The notes beneath the pieces were generated by a model. It was not told the DNA's origin, made no database searches, and saw nothing but the letters and a program-made list of their open reading frames with translations. Below are positions 56,627 through 64,000 of a stretch of DNA of 64,000 nucleotides, piece after piece. Position numbers and translations under genes: made by a program. The first letter of the stretch is position 1; every line of letters begins with the position of its first letter. Origin of the DNA: Siccirubricoccus phaeus (GTDB taxonomy: Bacteria > Pseudomonadota > Alphaproteobacteria > Acetobacterales > Acetobacteraceae); assembly GCF_008360935.1 (NCBI RefSeq), contig NZ_SRXO01000007.1, positions 206,335-270,334 of the forward strand, given 5' to 3'.

Positions 56627-57817
56627 CTACCCCTCCAGCTTCGTCAGCCCCTGTTCCAGGTCGGCGATCAGATCCGCCGGCTCCTCCAGCCCCACATGGA
56701 TGCGCGCCATCGGCCCGCCGAACCCGGCGCCGCCGGCGGTGCGCGTCACATGGCCGCTGGTGAGGATCGCCAGGCTCTCGAACCCGCCCCAGCTCGCGCC
56801 GATGCCGAAGAGCTGCAGCGCATCGATAAAGCGGCTGACGCCCTCCACCGTGTAGCGCGGCTGGAACACCACGCCGAAGAGCGAGCAGGCGCCGGTGAAG
56901 TCGCGCCGCCACAGCGCATGCTGCGGATGGCTCGGCAAAGCGGGGTGCAGCACCTGCTGCACCTCCGGCCGCGCCTCCAGCCAGCGCGCCACTTCCAGCC
57001 CGCTCGCCTGCTGCCGCTGCAGCCGTACCGCCATGGTCCGCACGCCGCGCAGCGCCAGCCAGACATCGTCCGGCGAGGCATATTGCCCGAGCAGCGAGGC
57101 GGTGCCGCGCACCGTCCGCCACTCCGCCTCGCTGTTCACCGTGACGCTGCCGAGCAGCACATCCGAATGCCCGCCGACATATTTGGTCAGGGCCTGGATG
57201 GAGACGTCCACGCCCTTGGCGAAGGGCTTGAAATGGTGGATCCCCCAGGTGTTGTCCATCAGCACGCGGGCGCCCTTGGCGTGCGCCACCTCGGCCAAAG
57301 CGGGCACGTCCTGCACCTCGAAGGTGTGGCTGCCGGGGCTTTCGGTGTACAGCACCTTGGTGTTCGGCCGGAACAGCGCGGCGAGGCCGGCGGCGTCGAT
57401 CACCGGGTCGTAATAGGTCGTCTCGATGCCCCAGCCCTGCAGCAGCCCGTCGCAGAGGTTGCGCGCCGGTCCGTAGCAGCTATCGGGCATCAGGCAATGG
57501 TCGCCGGCCTTCAGATAGGCCAGCAGCGGCACCGCGACGGCAGCGAGGCCGGTGCCGACGATCAGCGCGCGGCTGCCGCCCTCGATCTCGGCGATCACGT
57601 CTTCCAGCGCGTAATGGGTAGGGCCGCCCTGGGTCCCGTAGGTCATGTACTGGTCGAAGCGGTGCTTCGCGCCCTCCCGCCGCGCCGCGACATTGGGGAA
57701 GAGCACGGTGGAGCCGCGATGCACCGGCGGATTCACGAAGCCATGCACATGCGTGCCGGCGCGCCCGGCATGGGAAAGGCGGGTGGCGAAGCCGTGCTTC
57801 TTCGGGTCTTCGGTCAT
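56627..57817 (-). CDS. metC: Cystathionine beta-lyase-type PLP enzyme
   Basis: The 396-residue protein belongs to the Cys/Met metabolism PLP family. It has MTYGTQGGPTHYALEDVIAE, GTGLAAVAVPLLAYLKAGDH, YTESPGSHTFEVQD and the PLP lysine in IQALTKYVGGHSDVLLG. ATG 57817 (MTEDPKKHG) overlaps the sseA stop. It would cleave cystathionine or related thioethers; its coupling to a sulfurtransferase gene fits a role in cysteine/methionine sulfur handling. Confidence 0.9.
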   Translation of the reverse strand: MTEDPKKHGFATRLSHAGRAGTHVHGFVNPPVHRGSTVLFPNVAARREGAKHRFDQYMTYGTQGGPTHYALEDVIAEIEGGSRALIVGTGLAAVAVPLLAYLKAGDHCLMPDSCYGPARNLCDGLLQGWGIETTYYDPVIDAAGLAALFRPNTKVLYTESPGSHTFEVQDVPALAEVAHAKGARVLMDNTWGIHHFKPFAKGVDVSIQALTKYVGGHSDVLLGSVTVNSEAEWRTVRGTASLLGQYASPDDVWLALRGVRTMAVRLQRQQASGLEVARWLEARPEVQQVLHPALPSHPQHALWRRDFTGACSLFGVVFQPRYTVEGVSRFIDALQLFGIGASWGGFESLAILTSGHVTRTAGGAGFGGPMARIHVGLEEPADLIADLEQGLTKLEG

Positions 57818-58662
57818 CAGGCGATCGCTTTCGGGGTTTCGGGCCGGCCGGCCCATTCGGTCCAGGAGCCGTCATAGACGGCGGCCTCAGGGAAGCCGGC
57901 GCGCAGCAGGCCGAGCGCCAGGATGCAGGCGGTGACGCCGGTGCCGCAGGAGGTGACGACCGGCCGCTCCGCCGTGACCCCCGCCGCCTCGAAGCGCGCC
58001 TTCAGCGCCTCCGGGTCCTTGAAGGTCTGGTCGGCGTTCAGCAGCTCATTGTAAGGCACGCTGGCGGCGCCGGGCATGTGGCCGGAGGGCAGGCCGGGCC
58101 GCGGCTCCGGCGCCGTGCCGTCGAAGCGGCCCTTGCTGCGGGCATCGAGGATCAGCGCCCCGCCGCCGCCCTGGCGAATGATGCGCTTCACATCGCCGAT
58201 GCCCTTCACCAGCTCCGCCTGGAAATCAGCGGTGAAATGCGTGGGGGCCGGGGCAAGGGGCTCGCCGGCCTCGGTGGGCCGGCCCTCCTTCAGCCATTTC
58301 GGCAATCCGCCGTCCAGCACCGCGGCGGCGTGGTGGCCGAACAGCCGCATCAGCCACCAGCCGCGGGCGGCGGAGGCAAGGCCCTTCTGGTCATAGAACA
58401 CCACCCGGCTGGCAGTGGAAACGCCGAGCGCGCCGAGCAGCTTCTCGAACCGTGCCGCGGTCGGGATCATGTGCGGCAGGTCGGAGTCCGGGTCCGCCAC
58501 CACGTCGATGTCGAAGAAGCGGGCGCCGGGGATATGCGCCTCCAGGTATTTCGCTTTCCCGTCGAAGGGTTCGTTCGGCAGGTATTTCGTGGTGTCGAAG
58601 ACGATCAGGTCCGGCTTGCCCAGCTCGGCGGCCAGCCATTCGGTCGAGACCAGCATCTCCAT
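57817..58662 (-). CDS. sseA: 3-mercaptopyruvate sulfurtransferase
   Basis: The 281-residue protein has two rhodanese domains. The active-site loop is SCGTGVTACILALGL, with the CGTGVTA form that favours mercaptopyruvate over thiosulfate. Other features are HIPGARFFDIDVVADPDSDL and DGSWTEWAGRPETP. ATG 58662 is preferred because GGGGAG lies 8 nt upstream; GTG 58671 is an alternative. It sits between alaX and metC in one operon. Confidence 0.92.
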   Translation of the reverse strand: MEMLVSTEWLAAELGKPDLIVFDTTKYLPNEPFDGKAKYLEAHIPGARFFDIDVVADPDSDLPHMIPTAARFEKLLGALGVSTASRVVFYDQKGLASAARGWWLMRLFGHHAAAVLDGGLPKWLKEGRPTEAGEPLAPAPTHFTADFQAELVKGIGDVKRIIRQGGGGALILDARSKGRFDGTAPEPRPGLPSGHMPGAASVPYNELLNADQTFKDPEALKARFEAAGVTAERPVVTSCGTGVTACILALGLLRAGFPEAAVYDGSWTEWAGRPETPKAIA

Positions 58663-58689
58663 CGCGCTCACTCCCCTGCCGGCAGCGCC

Positions 58690-59415
58690 TCACCCGCCCT
58701 CGGCGAGGACGAGATAGACCCGCCGGTTCTGCTTGCCCTTGTTCTCGAGCTTCGTCACTTCGACGCGGCCGATCTCCGCCGTGCCGCGCACATGGGTGCC
58801 GCCGCAGGGCTGCAGATCCACCGGCGCGGCCTCGGCGCCGATGCGCACCAGGCGGATGCGCCCGGCGCCGCGCGGCGGCTGGACGGAAAGGGTGCGCACC
58901 AGGCTGGGATTGGCATCCAGCTCCGCCTCGCTGATCCAGCTCTCGCCCACCTGGTGGTCGGCGGCGATCAGGGCGTTCAGCGCCTCGGTCAGCGTCTCCT
59001 TCGCCGGCGGCGCGGCGAGGTCGAAATCGAGGCGCGAGCGCTCCGCGCCGATCTGGCCGCCGGTGACCCCGGCGCCCTGGATCAGGCTGCACAGCAGATG
59101 CAGGGCGGTGTGCATGCGCATATGGCGGTGGCGGAGCGGCCAGTCGATGGCGGCGGTCACCTCGGCGCCCACCGGGGGCAGGGGGGCGCCCTCGGCGGGC
59201 AGGTGCAGCACCGTATCCTCCGGGCCCTTCACCGCCTTCAGGATCGGCGCCTCGCCCTGTGCCCAGCGCAATAGCCCGGCATCGCCCGGCTGGCCGCCGG
59301 CCTGGGCGTAGAAGGGGGTGCGGTCCAGCAGAATCCCCTCCGGCCCGGCGGCCAGGACGGTGGCCTTCGCCTCCTGCAGATAGGCGTCATCGCGGTAGAG
59401 CAGATCGGTCGGCAT
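58690..59415 (-). CDS. alaX: Alanyl-tRNA editing protein AlaX
   Basis: The 241-residue trans-editing hydrolase removes serine or glycine from mischarged tRNA-Ala. It has the AlaRS-like GGQPGDAG segment near residue 40, MHTALHLLCSLIQ (HxxxH metal motif) and LQPCGGTHVRGTAEIG (CxxxH motif). The C-terminus ends in KGKQNRRVYLVLAE. ATG 59415 is the natural start. It heads the alaX-sseA-metC operon. Confidence 0.92.
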   Translation of the reverse strand: MPTDLLYRDDAYLQEAKATVLAAGPEGILLDRTPFYAQAGGQPGDAGLLRWAQGEAPILKAVKGPEDTVLHLPAEGAPLPPVGAEVTAAIDWPLRHRHMRMHTALHLLCSLIQGAGVTGGQIGAERSRLDFDLAAPPAKETLTEALNALIAADHQVGESWISEAELDANPSLVRTLSVQPPRGAGRIRLVRIGAEAAPVDLQPCGGTHVRGTAEIGRVEVTKLENKGKQNRRVYLVLAEGG

Positions 59416-59499
59416 GGGACTTCATGCCCCCGGCTTGGGCCGGGTGGCAAGCCCGGGCGGACCCAGCGCCAGGCTGGCGGCGGCGGCGCCAACCTGGCC

Positions 59500-59622
59500 C
59501 GGTCTGCGTCGACAGGGTGAACCGGCGACCCGGACCGGGGTCCGGGGAGGAGGGGTTGGCGGCACCCACCGTCGGGTTCAGGGGCAGAGCCCTCTGCCGG
59601 GGTATGGGGGCAAAGCCCCCAT
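59500..59622. repeat. Dispersed intergenic repeat, family A copy 4
   Basis: The blocks GACCGGGGTCCGGGGAGGAG and GGGGCAGAGCCCTCTGCCGG, then GGGGGCAAAGCCCCC, follow the order of the copy at 13617-13830. It ends exactly at the stop of the Nudix gene. Confidence 0.65.
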
Positions 59623-60258
59623 TCACCTCCACCCCCCCTGCAGCCTCTCCCGGTGATGCCGCAGCCACCACAGGCACACCGCGGCGGAAACATTCTCGAT
59701 GCGGTTGGCGTCCAGCAGCGCGAAGGCCTCCGCCGCGGGCAGGATGCGCAGCCGGATATCCTCCCCCTCCTGCACCAGGCCGTGGGTCGTGCCGCCCGCC
59801 TCCGGCAGCGTCACCTGGGCGGCGAAGAAATGCATCGTCTCGTCGCAGCCGCCCTGCATCAGCATGTACCGGCCGATGCTCTCGAAGCGCTGGCCGACCA
59901 GCCCGGTCTCCTCCTCCAGTTCCCGCCGCCCCGCGAGTTCCGGGTCCTCCCCCGCTTCCAGCAGCCCGGCCGGGCATTCCGTCATCACGGCATTCAGCCC
60001 GGCGGCCAGGGCCGGCAGGCGGAATTGCTCGATCAGCACCACGGCATCGGCGACGGGGTCATAGGGCAGGATCGCCACCCCCCGGCCGCGCCGCCACAGC
60101 TCCCACAGCAGCTCGGCGGAGCGGCTGCCGTCGAAGCGGCGATAGGTGAAGCGGACGAGCTGCAAGGCGAAGCGGCCGCTCCAGGCGATCTCGTCCGCCG
60201 TGACCTCGAGGCCGGGATGCGGCGGGATGGGCGGGGCCTTGGGCGGTCTGGCGGTCAT
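59623..60258 (-). CDS. Nudix hydrolase, ADP-ribose pyrophosphatase-like
   Basis: The 211-residue protein has the Nudix box GLLEAGEDPELAGRRELEEE followed by TGL. Upstream are VVLIEQFRLPALAAG and the substrate segment of the NudF-type ADP-sugar pyrophosphatases. ATG 60258 (MTARPPKAPP) follows GGAGA; the longer frame lacks support. It would hydrolyse ADP-ribose or another nucleoside diphosphate sugar. Confidence 0.88.
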   Translation of the reverse strand: MTARPPKAPPIPPHPGLEVTADEIAWSGRFALQLVRFTYRRFDGSRSAELLWELWRRGRGVAILPYDPVADAVVLIEQFRLPALAAGLNAVMTECPAGLLEAGEDPELAGRRELEEETGLVGQRFESIGRYMLMQGGCDETMHFFAAQVTLPEAGGTTHGLVQEGEDIRLRILPAAEAFALLDANRIENVSAAVCLWWLRHHRERLQGGWR

Positions 60259-60316
60259 GCGGCGAGGGTCTCCGGGGGCGATGGGACGGGCGGGATCCGC
60301 CGGTGCCGGCGGCCCT

Positions 60317-60786
60317 GGAGCATGATCCGTTCGCCGGCGCTCGCGGCTCATGCTCCAGGTCGTTGCTGGTCACGCGATCCATGCCTTCGGTCGTTCCACC
60401 GAGGGCGATCGCGCTCCAGCCCCAGGATGGGTAATTTGCGGCGCCTGGCTATCACGGCCGCATGTCACGCCGAGGCGATTCCGCGTCGGAAAAGGCGAAG
60501 GCCGGCGGCGGCGTCCTTCGCCCTGGGCCGGCGCGCTCGTTCCCGTCAGGGGCGGCCGCTCCAGAGCGGTTCCACCTCGCCTGCGCTCGGCGAACCCGCT
60601 CTCGTGTCCCGATTCCGCAGTCCTGCGGACTTCGTTCTCGGGCCACTGGCCTGCGTCTTCAGTAGCCTGCTTGTCCGCCGCGTTGGCTGGAAATCCAGCG
60701 AACTTCGCGGGCAGGACACTGGCCCTTTGCCTGGTCGCATTTTTCCGAGTCGTCCGGCGATTCCGCCGGACTTGAAAATGCTCTAG
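60317..60786. repeat. Dispersed palindromic repeat, family C copy 1
   Basis: The 562-bp gap before the DMT gene is largely this element. It starts with GAGCATGATCCG and its inverted partner, contains a 130-bp unit from GTGTCCCGATTCCGCAGTCC (60603) to GCGGGCAGGACACT (60720), and ends in GCTCTAG at 60780-60786. The same unit occurs at 63023-63140. Several hairpins are evident, such as TCCGGCGATTCCGCCGGA. Confidence 0.7.
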
Positions 60787-60820
60787 GCTGCGCACCCAAC
60801 GCCCCCTACGGACCCCCGCC

Positions 60821-61744
60821 ATTTCCGCCGCCGAGACCCTGACCGCCCAGGCAGAGCCGAGCGCCGCGAGCAGCGCCGCGCGCCGCCGCGCCATCCTCTT
60901 CATCCTGGCCGCGGCCGCGCTGTTCTCCCTGGCCGGGGCGCAGGTGAAGGCGCTGCAGGGCGAGATCCCGCTGGTGCAGGTGATGCTCTGCCGCAACCTC
61001 TTCGCCATTCCGGCGCTGCTGCCGCTGCTCTGGGCGGCGGGCGGGCTGAAGGCGCTCAGGGCGCAGCGGCCCTGGCTGCATGCGGTGCGGGTCACCTCCG
61101 GCCTCATCGGCATGGCCGGGCCGTTCTACGGCTATGTGGTGCTGCCCTTCGCTCTGGTCTCGGCGCTGGGCTTCACCATGCCGCTCTTCCTCACGCTGCT
61201 CTCCGTGCCGCTGCTGGGCGAGAAGGTGGGGCCGCGACGCGGCCTGGCGGTGCTGGCCGGCTTCGGCGGGGTGCTGCTGGTGGCCATGCCGGGGAGCGGC
61301 GGCGGCGTGGAGCTGCTGGGCATCGCCGCGGTGCTGGTGGGGGCGGTGGCCTGGGCGGTTTCCATGATCTCCATCCGCCGCATGGGCGAGGCGGGAGAGG
61401 CGAACGCCACCATCGTGCTGTGGTTCGCGCTCGGCTCCGCCTTGGTTTGCGGCGTGCTGAGCATCCCGGTCTGGGTGACGCCGCGATGGGACCAGTGGGT
61501 GCTGCTGGCCGGCACCGGGCTGGTCTCGGCGCTGGCGCAGGTGATCATGACGGAGGCCTACCGGCGCGGCGAGGCGACCTTGCTGGCGCCCTTCGAATAT
61601 TCCGCCATTGTCTGGACCACGCTGATGGGGGTGCTGGTCTGGGGGGAATTCCCGGATGGCTGGGATGTCGCCGGCATCGCGGTGCTGGTGGCGAGTGGGC
61701 TCTACATCTGGCACCGGGAAGTGACGCTGGGGCTGAAGCGCTGA
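60821..61744 (+). CDS. DMT-superfamily (EamA) transporter with nonstandard start
   Basis: The protein of about 307 residues has ten hydrophobic helices and two EamA halves, for example PWLHAVRVTSGLIGMAGPFY and TLLAPFEYSAIVWTTLMGVL. It probably exports or imports small metabolites. The first helix (ILFILAAAALFSLAGAQVKA) lies upstream of the first standard start (GTG 60944), and no ATG, GTG or TTG is in frame above it. ATT 60821 would give a normal length. The family C repeat ends just 34 bp upstream, so it may have displaced the original start. Confidence 0.75.
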   Translation: MSAAETLTAQAEPSAASSAARRRAILFILAAAALFSLAGAQVKALQGEIPLVQVMLCRNLFAIPALLPLLWAAGGLKALRAQRPWLHAVRVTSGLIGMAGPFYGYVVLPFALVSALGFTMPLFLTLLSVPLLGEKVGPRRGLAVLAGFGGVLLVAMPGSGGGVELLGIAAVLVGAVAWAVSMISIRRMGEAGEANATIVLWFALGSALVCGVLSIPVWVTPRWDQWVLLAGTGLVSALAQVIMTEAYRRGEATLLAPFEYSAIVWTTLMGVLVWGEFPDGWDVAGIAVLVASGLYIWHREVTLGLKR

Positions 61745-61910
61745 GCTTGCCCGGCTGTCGCCGGCCCTTCGCCCGAACCCCTGCCGTGGCTCGCCGCGCG
61801 CGCCACGGCTCCGCCACCCGTTGCCCCGCCGCGGCAGGCCGTGCGGTGCCCTGGGCGTCTGGCGCGGGCATCTGGCGACGCCGGGCCTCCGGGGGAGCCG
61901 CGCAGCGGCT

Positions 61911-62888
61911 TCACGGGGATACCAGCACGATCTTCCCGAAATGCGCATTGGCCTGCATATGCGCCAGCGCCTCCGGCGCCTCGTCCAGCGGGAACACCCG
62001 GTCGATCGGCAGGCCCAGCCTCCCCGCCTCCACCGCGTCCCACAGATCCGCGCGCATGCGGCGGTTGATCTCCCGCACCTCCTCCAGGCTGCGGGTGCGG
62101 AAGGTGACGCCGATATAGCGGATGCGCCGCAGCGCATGCAGGTCGAAGTCGAATTCCGCGCGGGCGCCGCCCAGCCGCCCGACATTCACGATGCGGCCGA
62201 GGATGGCGCAGGCCCGCAGATTGCCGTTGGCCAGCTTCCCCGAGACCTGGTCGACGATCACCTCCACCCCGCGGCCATCGGTGGCGGCCAGCACCTGCTC
62301 CGGCCAATCCGCCGCATTGGTGTCGATCGCCAGGTCGCAGCCGAATTCGGCCAGCCGCGCCCGGCGCTCCGGATTGGTGGAGCTGCCGAGCACCTTCGCG
62401 GCCCCCATCAGCTTCGCGATCTGCATCCCCATCAGCCCGACGCCGGAGCTGGCGCCCTGGATCAGGATGGAATCGCCCTGCTGCAGCCCGCCATTCGTCA
62501 CCACCGCGTCATGCATGGTCTGCAGCGCGACGGGCAGCGTCGCCGCCTGTTCCCAGGACATGTTGGCCTGGGGCAGGGGCGAGACCCGGCCCCAATCGGC
62601 CACCGCATATTCGGCGTAGCCGCCGGCGCCGCTGCACATCACCCGCTGGCCGAGGGCGAGGCCGGGCGGCACCTCGGCGCCGAGCGCGACGATTTCCCCG
62701 GCGAATTCCAGCCCGGGGATGGTGCCCGGCCCGCCGATGCGGCCATGCGCCTGGCCGGCGGCGACGCCGAGATCGGCGCGGTTCAGCCCCGCGGCGCGGA
62801 CGCGGACCAGCACCTCATGCGGCTTCGGCGCCGGCTCCGGCGCCTCCTGCACCTTCAGCCCCTCGGCGGTGACGACAGCGGCCTTCAT
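61911..62888 (-). CDS. Zinc-free quinone oxidoreductase-like MDR protein
   Basis: The 325-residue medium-chain dehydrogenase/reductase has KAAVVTAEGLKVQEAPEPAP, LNRADLGVAAGQ, the NADPH-binding ILIQGASSGVGLMGMQIAKL and GSSTNPERRARLAEFGCDLA. The catalytic zinc ligands of alcohol dehydrogenases are missing, as in quinone oxidoreductases (QorA/TP53I3 type). ATG 62888 follows AGGAGAG. The longer frame runs into repeat DNA and is not used. Confidence 0.9.
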   Translation of the reverse strand: MKAAVVTAEGLKVQEAPEPAPKPHEVLVRVRAAGLNRADLGVAAGQAHGRIGGPGTIPGLEFAGEIVALGAEVPPGLALGQRVMCSGAGGYAEYAVADWGRVSPLPQANMSWEQAATLPVALQTMHDAVVTNGGLQQGDSILIQGASSGVGLMGMQIAKLMGAAKVLGSSTNPERRARLAEFGCDLAIDTNAADWPEQVLAATDGRGVEVIVDQVSGKLANGNLRACAILGRIVNVGRLGGARAEFDFDLHALRRIRYIGVTFRTRSLEEVREINRRMRADLWDAVEAGRLGLPIDRVFPLDEAPEALAHMQANAHFGKIVLVSP

Positions 62889-62914
62889 GGACAGCTCTCC
62901 TGATTTCGCCGCGA

Positions 62915-63242
62915 GGCTAGAGCAGATCGCCGGAGGGCGGAATCGCCCGGAGGCGTGAATCTGCTCTACCATCAATAAGATAGAGCGTCTTCACGCTGCG
63001 CAGTCAGCGTGAAGACGCTCTAGTGTCCCGATTCCGCAATCCTGCGGACTTCGTTCTCGGGCCACCAGCTTTTGTTTTCAGTGGCCTGCTTGTCCGCTGC
63101 GTTCGCTGGAAATCCAGCGAACTTCGCGGGCAGGACACTAGAGCGGTTTCACGCTGACTGTGCAGCGCGAAACCGCTCTAGCTTATGGATCGTAGAGCAG
63201 ATTCACGCCTCCGGGCGATGCCGCCCTCCGGCGATCTGCTCT
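62915..63242. repeat. Dispersed palindromic repeat, family C copy 2
   Basis: Four modules are visible: AGAGCAGAT...ATCTGCTCT-type arms at 62920-62967, a perfect 18-bp-stem hairpin TAGAGCGTCTTCACGCTG/CAGCGTGAAGACGCTCTA at 62981-63022, the unit shared with 60603-60720 at 63023-63140, and TAGAGCGGTTTCACGCTG with its near-perfect partner at 63140-63181. A further AGAGCAGATTC arm ends at 63242. It fills most of the 389-bp gap here. Confidence 0.8.
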
Positions 63243-63277
63243 AGGGCAATGCCCGGCCCGGGCAACTCCCTCCCGCC

Positions 63278-63571
63278 TCACGCGGAGAGGTCGAGCAGGG
63301 CGCCGGGTTGGCGCTCGCGGGAGGCGAGGACCTGGTCGCGCACCCGCTGGGCGATCTCCGCATTGATGGCGGCGCGCTTCTCCGGCGGCATATTTTTCAG
63401 CTCCTCCTCCGTCAGCCCCATTTCCGCGAGCATGGCGGCGCGCATGCGCTCTGCCGGCGTCATGCGGGCGAATTCGAGGAATTCCTCCTGCGGCGACCGC
63501 CGCACGGCGCTGCCCGCCGCGCTGGGCAGGCCGGTCGGGGTGGATGGCGCGCCGACGCCGGACAGGGACAT
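63278..63571 (-). CDS. Conserved-looking hypothetical protein
   Basis: The 97-residue protein has a serine/glycine-rich N-terminus and a helical, charged C-terminal part (SPQEEFLEFARMTPAERMRA, LTEEELKNMPPEKRAAINAE). No membrane helix or signal peptide is seen. I do not recognise its function. ATG 63571 follows GGAGGCAGC. The longer frame upstream is low-complexity and overlaps nothing useful. Confidence 0.65.
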   Translation of the reverse strand: MSLSGVGAPSTPTGLPSAAGSAVRRSPQEEFLEFARMTPAERMRAAMLAEMGLTEEELKNMPPEKRAAINAEIAQRVRDQVLASRERQPGALLDLSA

Positions 63572-63773
63572 GCTGCCTCCGCCTGGATGCGCCGGGCCGG
63601 TTGCAGCCGCCATGCCAGAAGGCGGCGGCCGGATCGCCGCGCCCGGCCGCCGCCGGAAGGGCGATCCCGGCCCTTTCCCGGCAGGATGTGCCGGCAGGCT
63701 TTGCCGCCCGGCCGGGGGAGCCGGGCGCCTTGCCGCCACGCCTCTCCGCCGGCGATGCAGGTGCCGCCCCGCG

Positions 63774-63882
63774 CTAGAGCGGTTTCACGCTGACTGTGCA
63801 GCGCGAAACCGCTCTAGCTTATGGATTGTAGAGCAGATTCACGCCTCCGGGCGATGCCGCCCTCCGGCGATCACGCTCTAGA
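63774..63882. repeat. Dispersed palindromic repeat, family C copy 3
   Basis: Starting with CTAGAGCGGTTTCACGCTG, this copy matches 63139-63242 over about 100 bp, with one change in the GGATTGTAGAG joint and a different right end (GATCACGCTCTAG). It lies between the hypothetical gene and the transposase fragment, in a 322-bp gap with no other gene. Confidence 0.8.
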
Positions 63883-63893
63883 GCATGCTGTGT

Positions 63894-64000
63894 TTAGGCG
63901 GAAGCATATCCTGAGTTGGCGAGATAGTTGGCGCATTCGGTTGGGCTGACGAGGTCGAGGATGGCGCCGACCTTGCGCCAGGTGGTGCCGATAGTTCGCT
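63894..64000 (-). mobile_element. IS630-type transposase, 3' end (partial)
   Basis: The minus-strand frame ends RTIGTTWRKVGAILDLVS, then PTECANYLANSGYASA and TAA at 63896-63894. This is the typical C-terminus of IS630-family DDE transposases (W-R-x-V/I-G, T/S-P-x-E-C-x-N-Y). Only 35 residues are in the window; the gene continues to the right. The element abuts the family C repeat. Confidence 0.75.

Noticed and set aside
61780..61815. GCCGTGG/CCACGGC hairpin after the DMT gene as terminator
   Set aside because: Loop is long and no T run follows; support is too weak to list.
63572..63739. N-terminal extension of the hypothetical protein at 63278
   Set aside because: Arg/Pro-rich low-complexity sequence; ATG 63571 has a good ribosome binding site.

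Overview
The window is about 70% GC and densely coded. Codon choice, the many orphan Bug/TctC solute-binding proteins, the order secA / ppiC / argJ / mutT and the style of the intergenic repeats all suggest an alphaproteobacterium of the Acetobacteraceae, close to Roseomonas. This is inferred from protein resemblance; no rRNA or tRNA gene is visible to confirm it.

Layout. Positions 1-2287 (minus) hold a nitrate-sensing unit: nasT (ANTAR antiterminator), nasS (nitrate sensor) and the start of an nrtA-like binding protein. Between nasT and nasS lie a sigma70-like promoter and two hexaloop hairpins that look like the RNA target of NasT. From 2381 to 5875 (plus) is a small catabolic unit: a Bug binding protein, an M20 amidohydrolase and a frameshifted dihydrodipicolinate synthase-family gene. 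From 5964 to 17769 come mixed housekeeping and accessory genes: CinA-like protein, flavodoxin, HD hydrolase, peptide-type and Bug binding proteins, slipin/NfeD pair, LLM oxidoreductase, VapBC, DUF445 and inorganic pyrophosphatase, with a 183-bp MITE-like element at 16961-17143.

Positions 17867-31950 form a type I secretion/RTX locus. Small RTX protein, two glycosyltransferases, a tail-anchored coiled-coil protein, two half-size ABC exporters and an HlyD-type adaptor are co-directional on minus; a 1210-residue RTX protein is divergent. The locus probably exports RTX proteins and may glycosylate surface material. A strong terminator follows the large RTX gene.

From 32129 to 34191 are a Baeyer-Villiger-type monooxygenase and a coupled thioesterase. 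From 34379 to 46428 is a core block (secA, GST, PpiC isomerase, argJ, a GNAT-Nudix fusion) interrupted by a Bug gene, a small secreted protein and a glycosyltransferase/methyltransferase pair. From 46605 to 51898 are an M81 (MlrC-like) protein, a less GC-rich two-gene unit that resembles a peptidoglycan-acting effector plus secreted partner, and an argE / aspartoacylase-like operon. From 52079 to 62888 are a CinA N-domain paralog, a zinc unit (cobW, hisI, divergent zur), an MFS transporter, an alaX-sseA-metC operon, a Nudix hydrolase, a DMT transporter and a quinone oxidoreductase. The right end has a small conserved hypothetical gene and the 3' end of an IS630-type transposase.

Three dispersed intergenic repeat families (called A, B and C here) punctuate the window. 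No CRISPR array, rRNA, tRNA or prophage was seen. The most interesting items are the NasT leader RNA, the effector/partner pair at 48281-49653, the RTX secretion/glycosylation locus and the repeat families.
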